A stretch of 64,000 nt of DNA from Mycobacterium sp. 155 (GCF_000373905.1 NZ_KB892705.1:3019184-3083183); one strand, 5' to 3'; shown: positions 1 through 8,256, counted from the stretch's first letter. The notes: generated from the letters alone by a model not told the origin. Numbers and translations: made by a program.

Positions 1-73
1 CCGCCGCAAGCACCGCGGCTACGAAACCGGCCACGGTCAGCCCAGTTCCCCAAGGCGTCGAATCGTCGGTCAC
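1..73 (-). CDS. Start of a small membrane protein gene (partial, Rv0882-like)
   Basis: The minus strand has a GTG at 71-73 that opens a frame reading VTDDSTPWGTGLTVAGFVAA, and it runs off the window edge. The visible residues become hydrophobic after about ten positions, as in a first membrane segment. It lies 9 bases downstream of the RNA methyltransferase gene on the same strand, the place that the transmembrane protein gene Rv0882 holds in M. tuberculosis. The identification rests on this synteny and on 24 codons only. Confidence 0.5.
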   Translation of the reverse strand, partial: MTDDSTPWGTGLTVAGFVAAVLAA

Positions 74-82
74 CGTCTCAAT

Positions 83-910
83 CTACGTGGGTCCCAGCAG
101 TCGGGCCCGTTCGTAGAACGCCAAGGCCGCCGCGGTGGCCACATTGAGCGAATCAGTGCCGCGCGACATGGGGATCCGGACCCGCACATCGCTGGCCCGC
201 ATGGTGTGCTCGGTCAAACCCGGCCCCTCGGCGCCGACCAGTATCGCCACCCGCTCAGTTTGCAGGTCCGGCATCACCTCGGGCAGCGTCGCCGCAGCCA
301 CATCCGGGGTCATGGCAAGCACGCGGAAACCGTTGTCCTGCAATAGTTTCAGATCAGCCGGCCAGGATTGCGCGCGGGCGAACGGCACCAGCAGCGCGTG
401 CCCCATCGACACCCGCACCGCACGACGATAGAGCGGATCGGCACATCCTGCCCCGAACACCACCGCATCTACGGCCAACCCGGCAGCGTTGCGGAAGATC
501 GACCCCAGGTTCTCGTGGTCGTTGACGCCCTCGAGCACCACCACGGTGCGGGCGCCGGAGATCACCTGGGCCACTGGCAATTCCGGCGGCCGTGACGCCG
601 ACGCCAGCACGCCGCGGTTGAGATGGAAGCCGACCGCGGCGGCCATCACTTCGGCGCTGGCCCGGTAGAACGGGACCGACGCACCGGTGAGGTCCTCGGC
701 CAGTTCGCCCAGCCGCCGATCGGTGCCGAGCAATGCCCGCGGAACGAACCGCGAGGCCAGCATGCGTTGCACCACCAGCACGCCCTCGGCAATCACCAAA
801 CCCTTGCCGCTGGGCAGATCCGGCCGGCGATCCACGCTGTTGAGGTCGCGGAAATCGTCTATCCGTGGATCGGCCGGATCCTCGATATCGATGACCTGCA
901 ACGCGCTCAC
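83..910 (-). CDS. TrmH/SpoU-family RNA 2'-O-methyltransferase
   Basis: This 275-residue protein belongs to the SPOUT superfamily, which transfers methyl from SAM to a ribose 2'-OH of tRNA or rRNA. An N-terminal substrate-binding region (about 1-110) is followed by the SpoU catalytic domain. Motif 1 is NDHENLGSIFRNA with the expected N, E and R, motif 2 is GAEGPGL, and motif 3 is SLNVATAAALAFYE, which together form the knotted SAM site. It corresponds to Rv0881 of M. tuberculosis by order and length. The exact RNA target cannot be read from the sequence. The start is ATG at 908-910, 57 bases from the divergent DUF2530 gene. Confidence 0.92.
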   Translation of the reverse strand: MSALQVIDIEDPADPRIDDFRDLNSVDRRPDLPSGKGLVIAEGVLVVQRMLASRFVPRALLGTDRRLGELAEDLTGASVPFYRASAEVMAAAVGFHLNRGVLASASRPPELPVAQVISGARTVVVLEGVNDHENLGSIFRNAAGLAVDAVVFGAGCADPLYRRAVRVSMGHALLVPFARAQSWPADLKLLQDNGFRVLAMTPDVAAATLPEVMPDLQTERVAILVGAEGPGLTEHTMRASDVRVRIPMSRGTDSLNVATAAALAFYERARLLGPT

Positions 911-967
911 GCGGCGAATAGTAGTGCCGGGATCGGCGCATCCGGTATTCGAGTACGTTGGTCAGCG

Positions 968-1213
968 ATGACCGACGAGCCGCAACCGCCGCCATTGCCT
1001 GCCTGGCTCCTGGAGCCGTGGCCGGTGATCGTGGTGATCGCGACGGGGTGGCTGATCGCGACGGTCCTGGCTTTCACGCTGCCGGCTCTGCACAGTTGGC
1101 GACCGCTGTCGCTGGCGGGCCTCGCGATCGGTGTCTTCGGTACCTCAATTTTCCTGTGGCAACGGCACGCCGTGCGTCGCGGTGCGCGCGGTGCCCAACG
1201 TGGACTGACCTGA
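968..1213 (+). CDS. Small two-helix membrane protein, probable DUF2530
   Basis: An 81-residue protein with a proline-rich N-terminus (MTDEPQPPPLPAW) and two hydrophobic stretches at about 18-38 and 46-64, ending in a basic tail (RRGARGAQRG). This matches the small actinobacterial DUF2530 family (Rv0879c in M. tuberculosis); no function is known. The same frame is open further upstream, but the ATG at 968 gives the family-like N-terminus and keeps the gene clear of the divergent methyltransferase gene. The SRPBCC gene follows 8 bases after the stop, so the two are probably cotranscribed. Confidence 0.8.
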   Translation: MTDEPQPPPLPAWLLEPWPVIVVIATGWLIATVLAFTLPALHSWRPLSLAGLAIGVFGTSIFLWQRHAVRRGARGAQRGLT

Positions 1214-1221
1214 GGAGAACC

Positions 1222-1674
1222 ATGGCTGCGCCGCTGCTACAAGCCCAGATCGACATCGATGCACCGGTTGACACCGTGTGGAAGCTCATCTCCGATCTGC
1301 GCCGGATGCCACAGTGGAGCCCGCAATGCCGGTTGATGAAACTGCGCGGGCCGCTGCGTCCCGGTGCCCGCACCTTCAACCTGAACAAGCGCAAGTTCAC
1401 CTACTGGCCAACAACCAGCACCATCACCGAGGTCATCCCGCAGCAGAAGCTGGCCTTCAAGGTCGACGCCAACAACACGGTCTGGTCCTACGAACTTCAG
1501 CCCACCGAATCGGGCACCCGGGTCATCGAGAGCCGCCACGCCGAGAACGGCGTGAAGGCGATCTCCAACGCACTGATCAACACCTTCATGGGCGGAGTTC
1601 CGAGCTTCGAGAACGAACTCGTCGACGGCATGAACGCGTCACTGGCCCGTATCAAGGCGGCCGCCGAACGCTAG
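1222..1674 (+). CDS. SRPBCC (START-like/polyketide cyclase) family protein
   Basis: A 150-residue single-domain protein. Its N-terminus (QAQIDIDAPVDTVWKLISD) is the classic first strand and helix of the SRPBCC fold, a deep hydrophobic pocket that binds lipids or polyketides, and the C-terminal long helix ends at KAAAER. The start is ATG 1222, preceded by AGGAG at 1213-1217, which overlaps the stop of the upstream DUF2530 gene. The ligand is unknown. The 3' end overlaps the convergent DUF3027 gene by 4 bases. Confidence 0.88.
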   Translation: MAAPLLQAQIDIDAPVDTVWKLISDLRRMPQWSPQCRLMKLRGPLRPGARTFNLNKRKFTYWPTTSTITEVIPQQKLAFKVDANNTVWSYELQPTESGTRVIESRHAENGVKAISNALINTFMGGVPSFENELVDGMNASLARIKAAAER

Positions 1675-2504
1675 TCGGCGAGGTCGAGCACTCCGTCGTC
1701 GTACGGCTCGTACAGCGGGGAACCGGTTCCCGGCGGTTGCGGGGTGTCCGAATGGGCCCCGCAGCCGAAGCCGGCCTCCACGACGTGGCCGTCAGCCGCC
1801 AGTTCGTTGGCACACACTCCGAACATCACGCCCAGGGCGCCACCGAGCGGAAGGTAGAAGCCGCAGTCGCGACATACCCGACGGGTCGCGCGGGCCATCG
1901 CCGAACCCGGGCCGTACTCACCGTCGTGCCAGCGCTGCGCGGCTTCGGCCCGCCCCAGGGGGCTGAGTATCTGGCGGCGGCCGAGCCCCAGCTCCACCAC
2001 GGTGTCGTCAATCAGCGGGTCACCGGAGGCCATGAAGCCGGGTGTCAGCCGCGGATCTTCCGGCGGCGGGGCCAGCAGGTCGCCCGGTCCCAGATCGCCC
2101 GGCCGGATGCGGTCCTGCCAGGGCACCCATTGCGGCGCGAGGAGGGCCGTCGGTCCCGGCACCAAGACCAGCTCACTGATGGTGGTGTGGTCTGCGCCCG
2201 GATAGGCCGCTACCACGACCGCCCACTGCCAGCCCCGGTAGCCGGTCAGGTTGGCCAGGAAACGATGGGTCGCCGAACTGGGGTCCTCGAACGTGGCGCC
2301 GAGATACTCGCCGACCGTCTCCGCGCCGCTGAACTCCGCCAGCGCCGCGCGTGCTTGTTCTACGGCGCCCATCAGCAACGCCTCGAGACCCGGCGTCGAC
2401 GCAGCACCGGTGTCCGGTGCGGCTTCGGGCGCCGGCTCGGATATCACGGCCTGCTCAGAACTCTCGGCCTGCTCGACGGGCTCGGTCATGCTTTCCATCG
2501 CCAT
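1671..2504 (-). CDS. DUF3027 family protein (Rv0877-like)
   Basis: A protein of about 277 residues with an acidic, low-complexity N-terminus followed by a conserved body. The body ends in a cysteine-rich stretch (VCRDCGFYLPL, FGVCANEL, FGCGAHSD) that could bind a metal. The family is actinobacterial and uncharacterised, and M. tuberculosis Rv0877 holds the same place beside the MFS gene. The frame stays open to 2576, which would leave only 10 bases to the divergent MFS start. Starts at 2504, 2498 or 2489 are more likely because a CACTAT -10-like box lies just upstream. Confidence 0.8.
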   Translation of the reverse strand: MAMESMTEPVEQAESSEQAVISEPAPEAAPDTGAASTPGLEALLMGAVEQARAALAEFSGAETVGEYLGATFEDPSSATHRFLANLTGYRGWQWAVVVAAYPGADHTTISELVLVPGPTALLAPQWVPWQDRIRPGDLGPGDLLAPPPEDPRLTPGFMASGDPLIDDTVVELGLGRRQILSPLGRAEAAQRWHDGEYGPGSAMARATRRVCRDCGFYLPLGGALGVMFGVCANELAADGHVVEAGFGCGAHSDTPQPPGTGSPLYEPYDDGVLDLAD

Positions 2505-2586
2505 CCATAGTGCCTGACCGGTTCGGTCGAAAGCCACACCGGTCGCCAGTGCGCCCCGCCGGGCCCGGATAGGCAAGAATCGAGAG

Positions 2587-4230
2587 GTGACTTACTACCC
2601 GCCGCGGCCGCCAGCCGATCGTGGCGCGGAACACCCCGGTATGGCCAACTACCCGAGCGACGAGACGCCGCGACGTCGCCACCGGCCGTCGGGACCGAGC
2701 TCCAACCGGTGGTTGCCGCCGCTGGACGAGGAGCCCGCCGACACCTATCGCTCCGACCCAGAGTCAGGCGTCGGGTCGGCCTCCGCCGAAAAGGTGACCG
2801 TGACTCGTGCGGCAGCCGCGCGCAGCCGCGAGATGGGTTCGCGGATGTACGGTTTCGTGCATCGCGCAGCCACCGCCGACGGCGCCGACAAGTCCGGGCT
2901 GACCGCGCTGACCTGGCCGGTGGTGGCCAACTTCGCCGTCGACGCCGCCATGGCCGTCGCCTTGGCCAACACACTGTTCTTCGCCGCCGCCACCGGTGAA
3001 TCCAAGAGCAAGGTCGCGTTGTACTTGCTGATCACCATCGCCCCGTTCGCCGTGATAGCACCGCTGATCGGGCCCGCGCTCGACCGGTTGCAGCACGGCC
3101 GCCGGCTGGCGCTGGCCGCGTCGTTCGCGCTGCGCACTGTGCTGATCGTGGTGCTCATCGCCAACTACGACGGGGATTCGGGCAGTTACCCGTCCTGGGT
3201 GCTCTACCCGTGTGCGCTGGGGATGATGGTGTTGTCCAAATCGTTCTCGGTGCTCCGCAGCGCCGTCACGCCCCGCGTGCTACCGCCGACGATCGACCTG
3301 GTCCGCGTCAACTCCCGGCTGACCACCTTCGGTCTGCTGGGTGGCACCGTGGTCGGCGGCGCGATCGCCGCGGGCGCCGAGTACGGGCTCCGTGTGATGC
3401 ATCTGCCCGGTGCGCTCTATGTCGTCGCCGCTGTCTCGGCAGCCGGGGCGGTGCTGTCGATGCGGATCCCCAAGTGGGTCGAGGTCACCGAGGGCGAGGT
3501 GCCGACGACGCTGAGCTACCACGGTGACTCGGCAGGCGGCCCGGGCGAGCTGCGACGTCCCCGCAAGACCAAGACCGCGAGTCAGCCCATGGGCCGCAAC
3601 ACCATCACCGCGCTGTGGGGCAACTGCACGATCAAGGTCATGGTCGGTTTCCTTTTTCTGTACCCCGCGTTCGTGGCCAAATCGCACGACGCGACCGGCT
3701 GGCAACAGCTGCTGATGCTCGGTTTGATCGGAGCCGCCGCAGGCATCGGCAACTTCGCCGGCAACATCGCGGCGGCCCAACTCAAACTCGGCCGGCCGGC
3801 CCAACTGGTCGTGCGTGCGGCCGTCGCCGTCACCGCTGCCGCGCTGGCCGCCGCACTGGCCGGAAACCTGCTGGTCGCGGCGGGTGCCACGCTGGTGACC
3901 TCCGCTGCCAGTGCGATCGCCAAGGCGTCGCTGGACGCATCGCTGCAAGATGATCTGCCCGAGGAGTCACGCGCCTCGGCGTTCGGCCGCTCGGAGTCGG
4001 TACTGCAGCTGGCCTGGGTGGCCGGCGGCGCGACGGGCGTGCTGATCTACACGGACCTCACCGTCGGGTTCACTACGATCACCGCCGTGCTGATACTCCT
4101 GCTGGCGCAGACCATCGTGAGCTATCGCGGCGAGTCACTGATCCCCGGCCTAGGCGGTAACCGCCCGGTGCTGGCCCGACAAGAAGGCGGAGGCCCCGCG
4201 ATGGCCAGCACGACGGATACGCAGAGATGA
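2587..4230 (+). CDS. MFS-type membrane transporter (Rv0876c-like)
   Basis: 547 residues. About 100 hydrophilic cytoplasmic residues rich in Pro, Arg and Ser precede roughly twelve hydrophobic segments from about residue 105 to 520. A Gly-rich loop after the third segment (GPALDRLQHGRRLALAAS) resembles the MFS A-motif loop between helices 2 and 3. The substrate cannot be told from sequence. The start is GTG 2587 (MTYYPPRPP). The stop overlaps the ATG of the DUF2771 gene by 4 bases, so the two are translationally coupled as in M. tuberculosis Rv0876c-Rv0875c. Confidence 0.88.
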   Translation: MTYYPPRPPADRGAEHPGMANYPSDETPRRRHRPSGPSSNRWLPPLDEEPADTYRSDPESGVGSASAEKVTVTRAAAARSREMGSRMYGFVHRAATADGADKSGLTALTWPVVANFAVDAAMAVALANTLFFAAATGESKSKVALYLLITIAPFAVIAPLIGPALDRLQHGRRLALAASFALRTVLIVVLIANYDGDSGSYPSWVLYPCALGMMVLSKSFSVLRSAVTPRVLPPTIDLVRVNSRLTTFGLLGGTVVGGAIAAGAEYGLRVMHLPGALYVVAAVSAAGAVLSMRIPKWVEVTEGEVPTTLSYHGDSAGGPGELRRPRKTKTASQPMGRNTITALWGNCTIKVMVGFLFLYPAFVAKSHDATGWQQLLMLGLIGAAAGIGNFAGNIAAAQLKLGRPAQLVVRAAVAVTAAALAAALAGNLLVAAGATLVTSAASAIAKASLDASLQDDLPEESRASAFGRSESVLQLAWVAGGATGVLIYTDLTVGFTTITAVLILLLAQTIVSYRGESLIPGLGGNRPVLARQEGGGPAMASTTDTQR

Positions 4231-4733
4231 AGCGTTTTCTGACCGTCCTGGCGGTGATCGTCGTACTCGCGACGGCAGGCACGGCCGTGGCGGTATGGCG
4301 ACTCAGCCGCGGACACGACGAGCTGCCGAAGATCAGTGCCTACACCAACGGCCACCTGACCCGGGTCGGGCCGTTCCGGTACTGCCCCGTGCTCAACCTG
4401 AACGACTGCACGCAGTCGGGCAACCAGGGCGAGCTGCGAGTCAACAAGGAACACCCGGTGCAGCTGTCGGTGCCCTCGGCGATCGCCCGCGCGCCCTGGC
4501 GGCTACTGCGGGTCTACGAGAACCCGATCGACACCACGTTGTCGATCTACCGGCCGAACACCACTCTGGCCGTGACGATTCCGACGGTCGACCCGCAACG
4601 CGGCCGGCTGACCGGCATCGCCGTGCAGCTGCTCACCCTGGTGCAGGATCAAAACGGCCAGGTGTTCGACCTGCCCCACGCCGAATGGTCGGTGCGCACG
4701 AACTGGCCCGACAAGGCTCAGCCGGCACCGTGA
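4227..4733 (+). CDS. DUF2771 secreted or membrane-anchored protein (Rv0875c-like)
   Basis: 168 residues starting with a positively charged tip (MKR) and a hydrophobic stretch to about residue 25, so either a signal peptide or an N-terminal anchor. The extracytoplasmic part has two cysteines (FRYCPVLNLNDCTQSG) that could form a disulfide. It matches the mycobacterial DUF2771 family in length and position. Function is unknown. It overlaps the MFS gene by 4 bases, which suggests a joint envelope role. Confidence 0.82.
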   Translation: MKRFLTVLAVIVVLATAGTAVAVWRLSRGHDELPKISAYTNGHLTRVGPFRYCPVLNLNDCTQSGNQGELRVNKEHPVQLSVPSAIARAPWRLLRVYENPIDTTLSIYRPNTTLAVTIPTVDPQRGRLTGIAVQLLTLVQDQNGQVFDLPHAEWSVRTNWPDKAQPAP

Positions 4734-4746
4734 CCGGCGGGTTCCT

Positions 4747-4849
4747 GAATTGCTCCTCACGTGCGCGGGTCTTGAATTGCTCCTCACGTGCGCGGGTCTT
4801 GAATTGCTCCTCACGTGCGCGGGTCTTGAATTGCTCCTCACGTGCGCGG
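4747..4849 (+). repeat. 27-bp tandem repeat, 3.8 copies
   Basis: The unit starts GAATTGCTCCTCACGTGCGC and recurs with a 27-base period at 4747, 4774, 4801 and 4828, nearly identical in every copy. It lies between the DUF2771 stop and the convergent hydroquinone reductase gene. The last copy supplies the TGA stop of that gene (4838-4840). A relative with a 24-base period lies at 6390-6437. There are no spacers, so this is not a CRISPR array. Confidence 0.95.
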
Positions 4850-5851
4850 TACCCGCTCGGATTCACGCGTCGGTCCAGGTGGGGTGCCGTCACCAAAAGG
4901 CCTGCCGCCCAGTGATTCCCGGCCGTGCGGGGTAAGCCAGTTGGAAAGCTCCGGCCCCTTCGGCACAATCCGGGTCGGATTGATGTCGGCATGCACGATG
5001 TAGTAGTGCTGCTTGATCTGGACGAAGTCGATGGTATCGCCGAAACCCGGGGTCTGGAACAGGTCACGGGCATAGGCCCACAGCACCGGAAGCTCCGTGA
5101 GCTTGGACCGATTGCACTTGAAATGACCGTGATACACCGGGTCGAACCGGGCCAGCGTGGTGAACAGTCGCACGTCGGCCTCGGTGATGGTGTCGCCCAC
5201 CAGATATCGCTGCGTAGCCAACCGCTCGGAAAGCCAGTCGAGCGCAGTGAACAACCGGTCGTAGGCGGCGTCGTACGCCTCTTGTGAGCCGGCGAAACCG
5301 CACCGGTACACGCCGTTGTTGACCTCGGTGTAGATGCGCCTGGCCACAGTGTCGATCTCGGCTCGCAACGGTTCGGGGTACAGCTGCGGAGCACCCTCGC
5401 GGTGGAATTCCGTCCACTCGGTCGAGAAGTCCAGCGTCATCTGAGCGAAGTCGTTCGTCACCACGGCACCCGTCGGCACGTCGACCACGGCGGGAACCGT
5501 AATACCCTTGGGGTAGCCGGGATCGCGCGCGAAATAGGCGTCCTGCAGTCGCGGAATCTTCAACACCGGGTCGAGGCCGTCGGGATCGAGGTCGAAGGTC
5601 CAGCTGCGGGCATCGTGCGTCGGTCCACAGAAGCCGATCGACAACGCGTCTTCGAGCCCCAGGAGCCGACGCACGATGATCGCCCGGTTGGCCCACGGAC
5701 ATGCCCGGGCCACCACCAGCCGGTACCGACCCGCCTCGACGGGATAACCGTCGAGAGCGTCGCGCGTGATCCGAGTGGTGATGTAGTTGGTGTCGCGGTT
5801 GAATTCGCCTCCGGACGAAGACTTGTCGGCGACGTAGGAGCCCTGAGCCAT
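4838..5851 (-). CDS. Glutathionyl-hydroquinone reductase-like protein (GST omega/Xi type)
   Basis: 337 residues with the Xi-class GST layout. An N-terminal arm leads to a thioredoxin-like domain with the catalytic motif ACPWANRAII (Cys51), then an all-helical C-terminal domain (about 170-310) that includes YLVGDTITEADVRLF. The family reductively removes thiols from S-conjugated hydroquinones. Mycobacteria lack glutathione, so the physiological thiol is probably mycothiol, whose last biosynthetic enzyme MshD is encoded at 56.5-57.5 kb. The C-terminal residues (RVPRT) and the stop are encoded inside the 27-bp repeat, so the natural end may have been altered. It has no counterpart I know in the M. 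tuberculosis region. Confidence 0.88.
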   Translation of the reverse strand: MAQGSYVADKSSSGGEFNRDTNYITTRITRDALDGYPVEAGRYRLVVARACPWANRAIIVRRLLGLEDALSIGFCGPTHDARSWTFDLDPDGLDPVLKIPRLQDAYFARDPGYPKGITVPAVVDVPTGAVVTNDFAQMTLDFSTEWTEFHREGAPQLYPEPLRAEIDTVARRIYTEVNNGVYRCGFAGSQEAYDAAYDRLFTALDWLSERLATQRYLVGDTITEADVRLFTTLARFDPVYHGHFKCNRSKLTELPVLWAYARDLFQTPGFGDTIDFVQIKQHYYIVHADINPTRIVPKGPELSNWLTPHGRESLGGRPFGDGTPPGPTRESERVPRT

Positions 5852-5878
5852 GGCTTCAGTCTCCCCCGCCGCAACGCG

Positions 5879-6298
5879 TCAGGCGTCGAGTTCCCGTGCG
5901 ACGGCCTTGACCACCTCGGACACGCGCCGCGCGACCTTGCGGTCGGGGTAGCGGCCCTTGCGCAGCTCCGGCTGCACGGTGTCTTCCAGCAACGTGATCA
6001 TGTCCGAGACCATGCCGTGCAGCTCGTCGGGGGTGTGCTTGTGCTCGGGACGCTCCGCCTCCCGGCGCGTCTTGCTCAGGCTCGGTGGCGGATCAATCAG
6101 CTTGAGGCTCAATGCCTGCGGACCACGACGGCCTGCGGCCACCCCGAACTCGACGCGCTGGCCGGCCTTGAGCGCCTCGACACCCGAAGGCAGCGCCGAA
6201 GACCGGACATAGACGTCCTCGCCGTCCTCCTGGGACAAAAACCCGAAGCCCTTTTCGGCGTCGTACCACTTAACCCTGCCGGTCGGCACTGGACTCAC
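5879..6298 (-). CDS. cspB: Cold-shock-domain protein, CspB type
   Basis: 139 residues. Positions 1-70 are a cold-shock domain with RNP1 (KGFGFL) and an RNP2-like strand (DVYVRSSAL), which binds single-stranded RNA or DNA. The C-terminal 65 residues are a charged, helical extension ([19 protein letters not shown]) seen in the mycobacterial CspB type (Rv0871). The role is probably RNA chaperoning. The gene ends 27 bases from the hydroquinone reductase start and reads in the same direction. Confidence 0.9.
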   Translation of the reverse strand: MSPVPTGRVKWYDAEKGFGFLSQEDGEDVYVRSSALPSGVEALKAGQRVEFGVAAGRRGPQALSLKLIDPPPSLSKTRREAERPEHKHTPDELHGMVSDMITLLEDTVQPELRKGRYPDRKVARRVSEVVKAVARELDA

Positions 6299-6389
6299 CT
6301 GCTCGTCGTTGGTAGCTCTAAACAGACATAGAAATTTCGCGTCCCGGTTTGCGCCGGAACGCGATGTGCAGATCCTACTCGGGCGCTGA

Positions 6390-6437
6390 TTGCTCCTGAC
6401 GTCCGCGACCTAGTTGCTCCTCACGTCCGCGACCTGA
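6390..6437 (+). repeat. 24-bp direct repeat related to the 4.7-kb array
   Basis: Two copies of TTGCTCCTSACGTCCGCGAC start at 6390 and 6414. The core TTGCTCCTCACGT.CGCG is shared with the 27-bp array at 4747-4849 in the same orientation, so this looks like a dispersed intergenic element. It lies between the divergent cspB and YccF genes. Confidence 0.85.
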
Positions 6438-6511
6438 TTACCGCGTTACGTCCCCCACCCCCATTACTCGGTAGGCTTGGACCACCGCTCGAGGAGAAAA
6501 ATGCGTCCCAT

Positions 6512-6904
6512 ATGCGAGTGATACTGAACATCATCTGGTTGGTCTTCGGCGGCCTGTACCTGGCGCTGGGATACCTGCTGGCAGCGCTGATCTGCTTCAT
6601 CCTGATCGTCACCATCCCGTTCGGGTTCGCCTCGCTGCGCATCGCCTCCTACGCGCTGTGGCCGTTCGGCCGCACCATCGTCGACAAACCAGGCACCCGG
6701 CCGGGCGCGCTGATCGGCAACATCATCTGGATCCTGTTGTGCGGTATCTGGCTGGCCATCGGCCACCTGGTCACCGCGGTCGCCATGGCGATCACCATCA
6801 TCGGCATCCCGCTGGCGCTGGCCAACCTCAAGCTGATCCCGGTGTCCCTCATGCCGCTGGGTAAGGAGATCGTCCCGGTGGGCCCGGCCAGGGCCCCCGT
6901 ATGA
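6512..6904 (+). CDS. YccF-family inner membrane protein (Rv0870c-like)
   Basis: 130 residues with two tandem YccF repeats. Each has a hydrophobic helix followed by a conserved tail: IPFGFASLRIASYALWPFG in the first and IPLALANLKLIPVSLMPLG in the second. Function is unknown. The 3' end overlaps the moaA start by 4 bases (ATGA), so it is coupled to molybdenum-cofactor synthesis. The strong GAGGAG at 6491-6496 fits better with an ATG at 6501, which encodes only MRPICE before a stop that overlaps this gene. The true start or an upstream mini-ORF is therefore worth testing. Confidence 0.88.
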   Translation: MRVILNIIWLVFGGLYLALGYLLAALICFILIVTIPFGFASLRIASYALWPFGRTIVDKPGTRPGALIGNIIWILLCGIWLAIGHLVTAVAMAITIIGIPLALANLKLIPVSLMPLGKEIVPVGPARAPV

Positions 6905-7977
6905 CCATCACCGCACTCGGATTGCCCGCCGTGAACCCTCGCGGGGAAGCCGCTGTCAATCCGCCTCCGACAACCGGCCCGCTCATCGACAGCTACGGCC
7001 GTGTCGCGACGGACCTCCGCGTCTCACTCACCGACCGGTGCAATCTGCGCTGCACGTATTGCATGCCCGCCGAGGGTCTGGACTGGCTTCCCGGCCAGGC
7101 CCTGTTGACCGCCGGCGAACTGGCCCGGCTGCTGCGCATCGCGGTGACACGACTGGGCGTCACCAGTATCCGCTTCACCGGCGGTGAACCCCTGGTGTCC
7201 CGGCACCTCGAAGACGCGGTGGCTGCGGCCGCCGGGCTGACACCCCGCCCGGAGATCACCCTGACCACCAACGGCATTGGGTTGCAGCACCGTGCCGCCG
7301 GGTTACGCCGAGCCGGGCTGGACCGCATCAACGTCTCGCTCGACAGCGTCGATGCCGCACATTTCGCCCGGATCACCCGGCGCGACCGACTGGTCGACGT
7401 CCTAGCGGGCCTGGCCGCCGCAAAGGCCGCCGGGCTCGAGCCGGTGAAGGTCAACGCGGTGCTCGATCCGGTGACCGGGCTCGACGACGCGGTCGGCCTG
7501 CTGCGGTATTGCCTCGAACGTGGCTATCAGCTGCGCATCATCGAACAGATGCCACTGGACGCCGGGCACACCTGGAAGCGCGATCAGGTGATCGACGCCG
7601 GCCGGATCTTGCAGACCTTGCATCAGCACTTCGTGTTGCGACCCGATCGCCGGCCGCGGGGCTCGGCCCCCGCCGAACTGTGGCAGGTCGAGCCGGATGG
7701 CACACACCCGGGTGGCTCGGTCGGCGTCATCGCCTCGGTGTCGCACGCGTTCTGCTCGGCCTGCGATCGCACCCGACTGACCGCCGACGGCCAGATTCGC
7801 AGCTGCCTGTTCTCCACCGAGGAGACCGATCTGCGCGGCCTGCTGCGGAGCGGGGCGGACGATGCTGCGATCGATGCCGCATGGCGCGCAGCCATGTGGG
7901 CCAAGCCTGCCGGGCACGGCATCAACGACCCAAGCTTTGTGCAACCGGCGCGTCCCATGAGCGCGATCGGAGGCTAA
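6901..7977 (+). CDS. moaA: GTP 3',8-cyclase MoaA
   Basis: 358 residues. A radical-SAM enzyme that, with MoaC, turns GTP into cyclic pyranopterin monophosphate, the first step of molybdenum-cofactor synthesis. The N-terminal [4Fe-4S] cluster motif CNLRCTYC has cysteines at about 47, 51 and 54. The SAM-binding GGEP is present, and the C-terminal second-cluster cysteines are in FCSACDRTRL and RSCLF. The chain ends in the essential Gly-Gly. It is followed 2 bases later by moaD2, the order of Rv0869c-Rv0868c. Confidence 0.96.
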   Translation: MTITALGLPAVNPRGEAAVNPPPTTGPLIDSYGRVATDLRVSLTDRCNLRCTYCMPAEGLDWLPGQALLTAGELARLLRIAVTRLGVTSIRFTGGEPLVSRHLEDAVAAAAGLTPRPEITLTTNGIGLQHRAAGLRRAGLDRINVSLDSVDAAHFARITRRDRLVDVLAGLAAAKAAGLEPVKVNAVLDPVTGLDDAVGLLRYCLERGYQLRIIEQMPLDAGHTWKRDQVIDAGRILQTLHQHFVLRPDRRPRGSAPAELWQVEPDGTHPGGSVGVIASVSHAFCSACDRTRLTADGQIRSCLFSTEETDLRGLLRSGADDAAIDAAWRAAMWAKPAGHGINDPSFVQPARPMSAIGG

Positions 7978-7979
7978 CC

Positions 7980-8240
7980 ATGGCAGCGACGGTCGACGTG
8001 ACGGTCCGGTATTTCGCCGCTGCAGCGGCCGCTGCGGGCGTCGAGACCGAAACGTTAGGTCTCGAATCGGGAACGACGATCGAGGAGCTCGTCGCGCGGC
8101 TCGGCGACGGCAACGATGAACTCGCACGAGTGCTGAAACGGTGCTCCTACCTGTGCGACGGCGTCGCAGTGCACGACAAGACGCGCGCCGTCACAGCGCC
8201 GCAGACGCTTGACGTGTTACCACCATTCGCCGGTGGCTAA
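7980..8240 (+). CDS. moaD2: Molybdopterin synthase small subunit MoaD2
   Basis: 86 residues with the ubiquitin-like beta-grasp fold pattern (VTVRYFAAAAAAAGV) and the C-terminal Gly-Gly (PPFAGG) that is thiocarboxylated to donate sulfur to the pterin. The start is ATG 7980 with GGAGG at 7969-7973. Its large-subunit partner MoaE2 is encoded on the other side of rpfA on the minus strand. A CRP-type palindrome begins directly after the stop codon. Confidence 0.93.
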   Translation: MAATVDVTVRYFAAAAAAAGVETETLGLESGTTIEELVARLGDGNDELARVLKRCSYLCDGVAVHDKTRAVTAPQTLDVLPPFAGG

Positions 8241-8256
8241 CGTGATTTGCGTCACA
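8241..8256 (+). promoter_or_regulatory. CRP (Rv3676-type) binding site upstream of rpfA
   Basis: The sequence CGTGATTTGCGTCACA contains GTGA-N6-TCAC, the consensus of the mycobacterial cAMP receptor protein. In M. tuberculosis, rpfA is an established target of CRP. The site abuts the moaD2 stop and lies about 425 bases before the rpfA start, upstream of the riboswitch leader. Confidence 0.8.

Noticed and set aside
4747..4849. Repeat array as a CRISPR
   Set aside because: Units abut directly with no variable spacers, and no cas genes are in the window.
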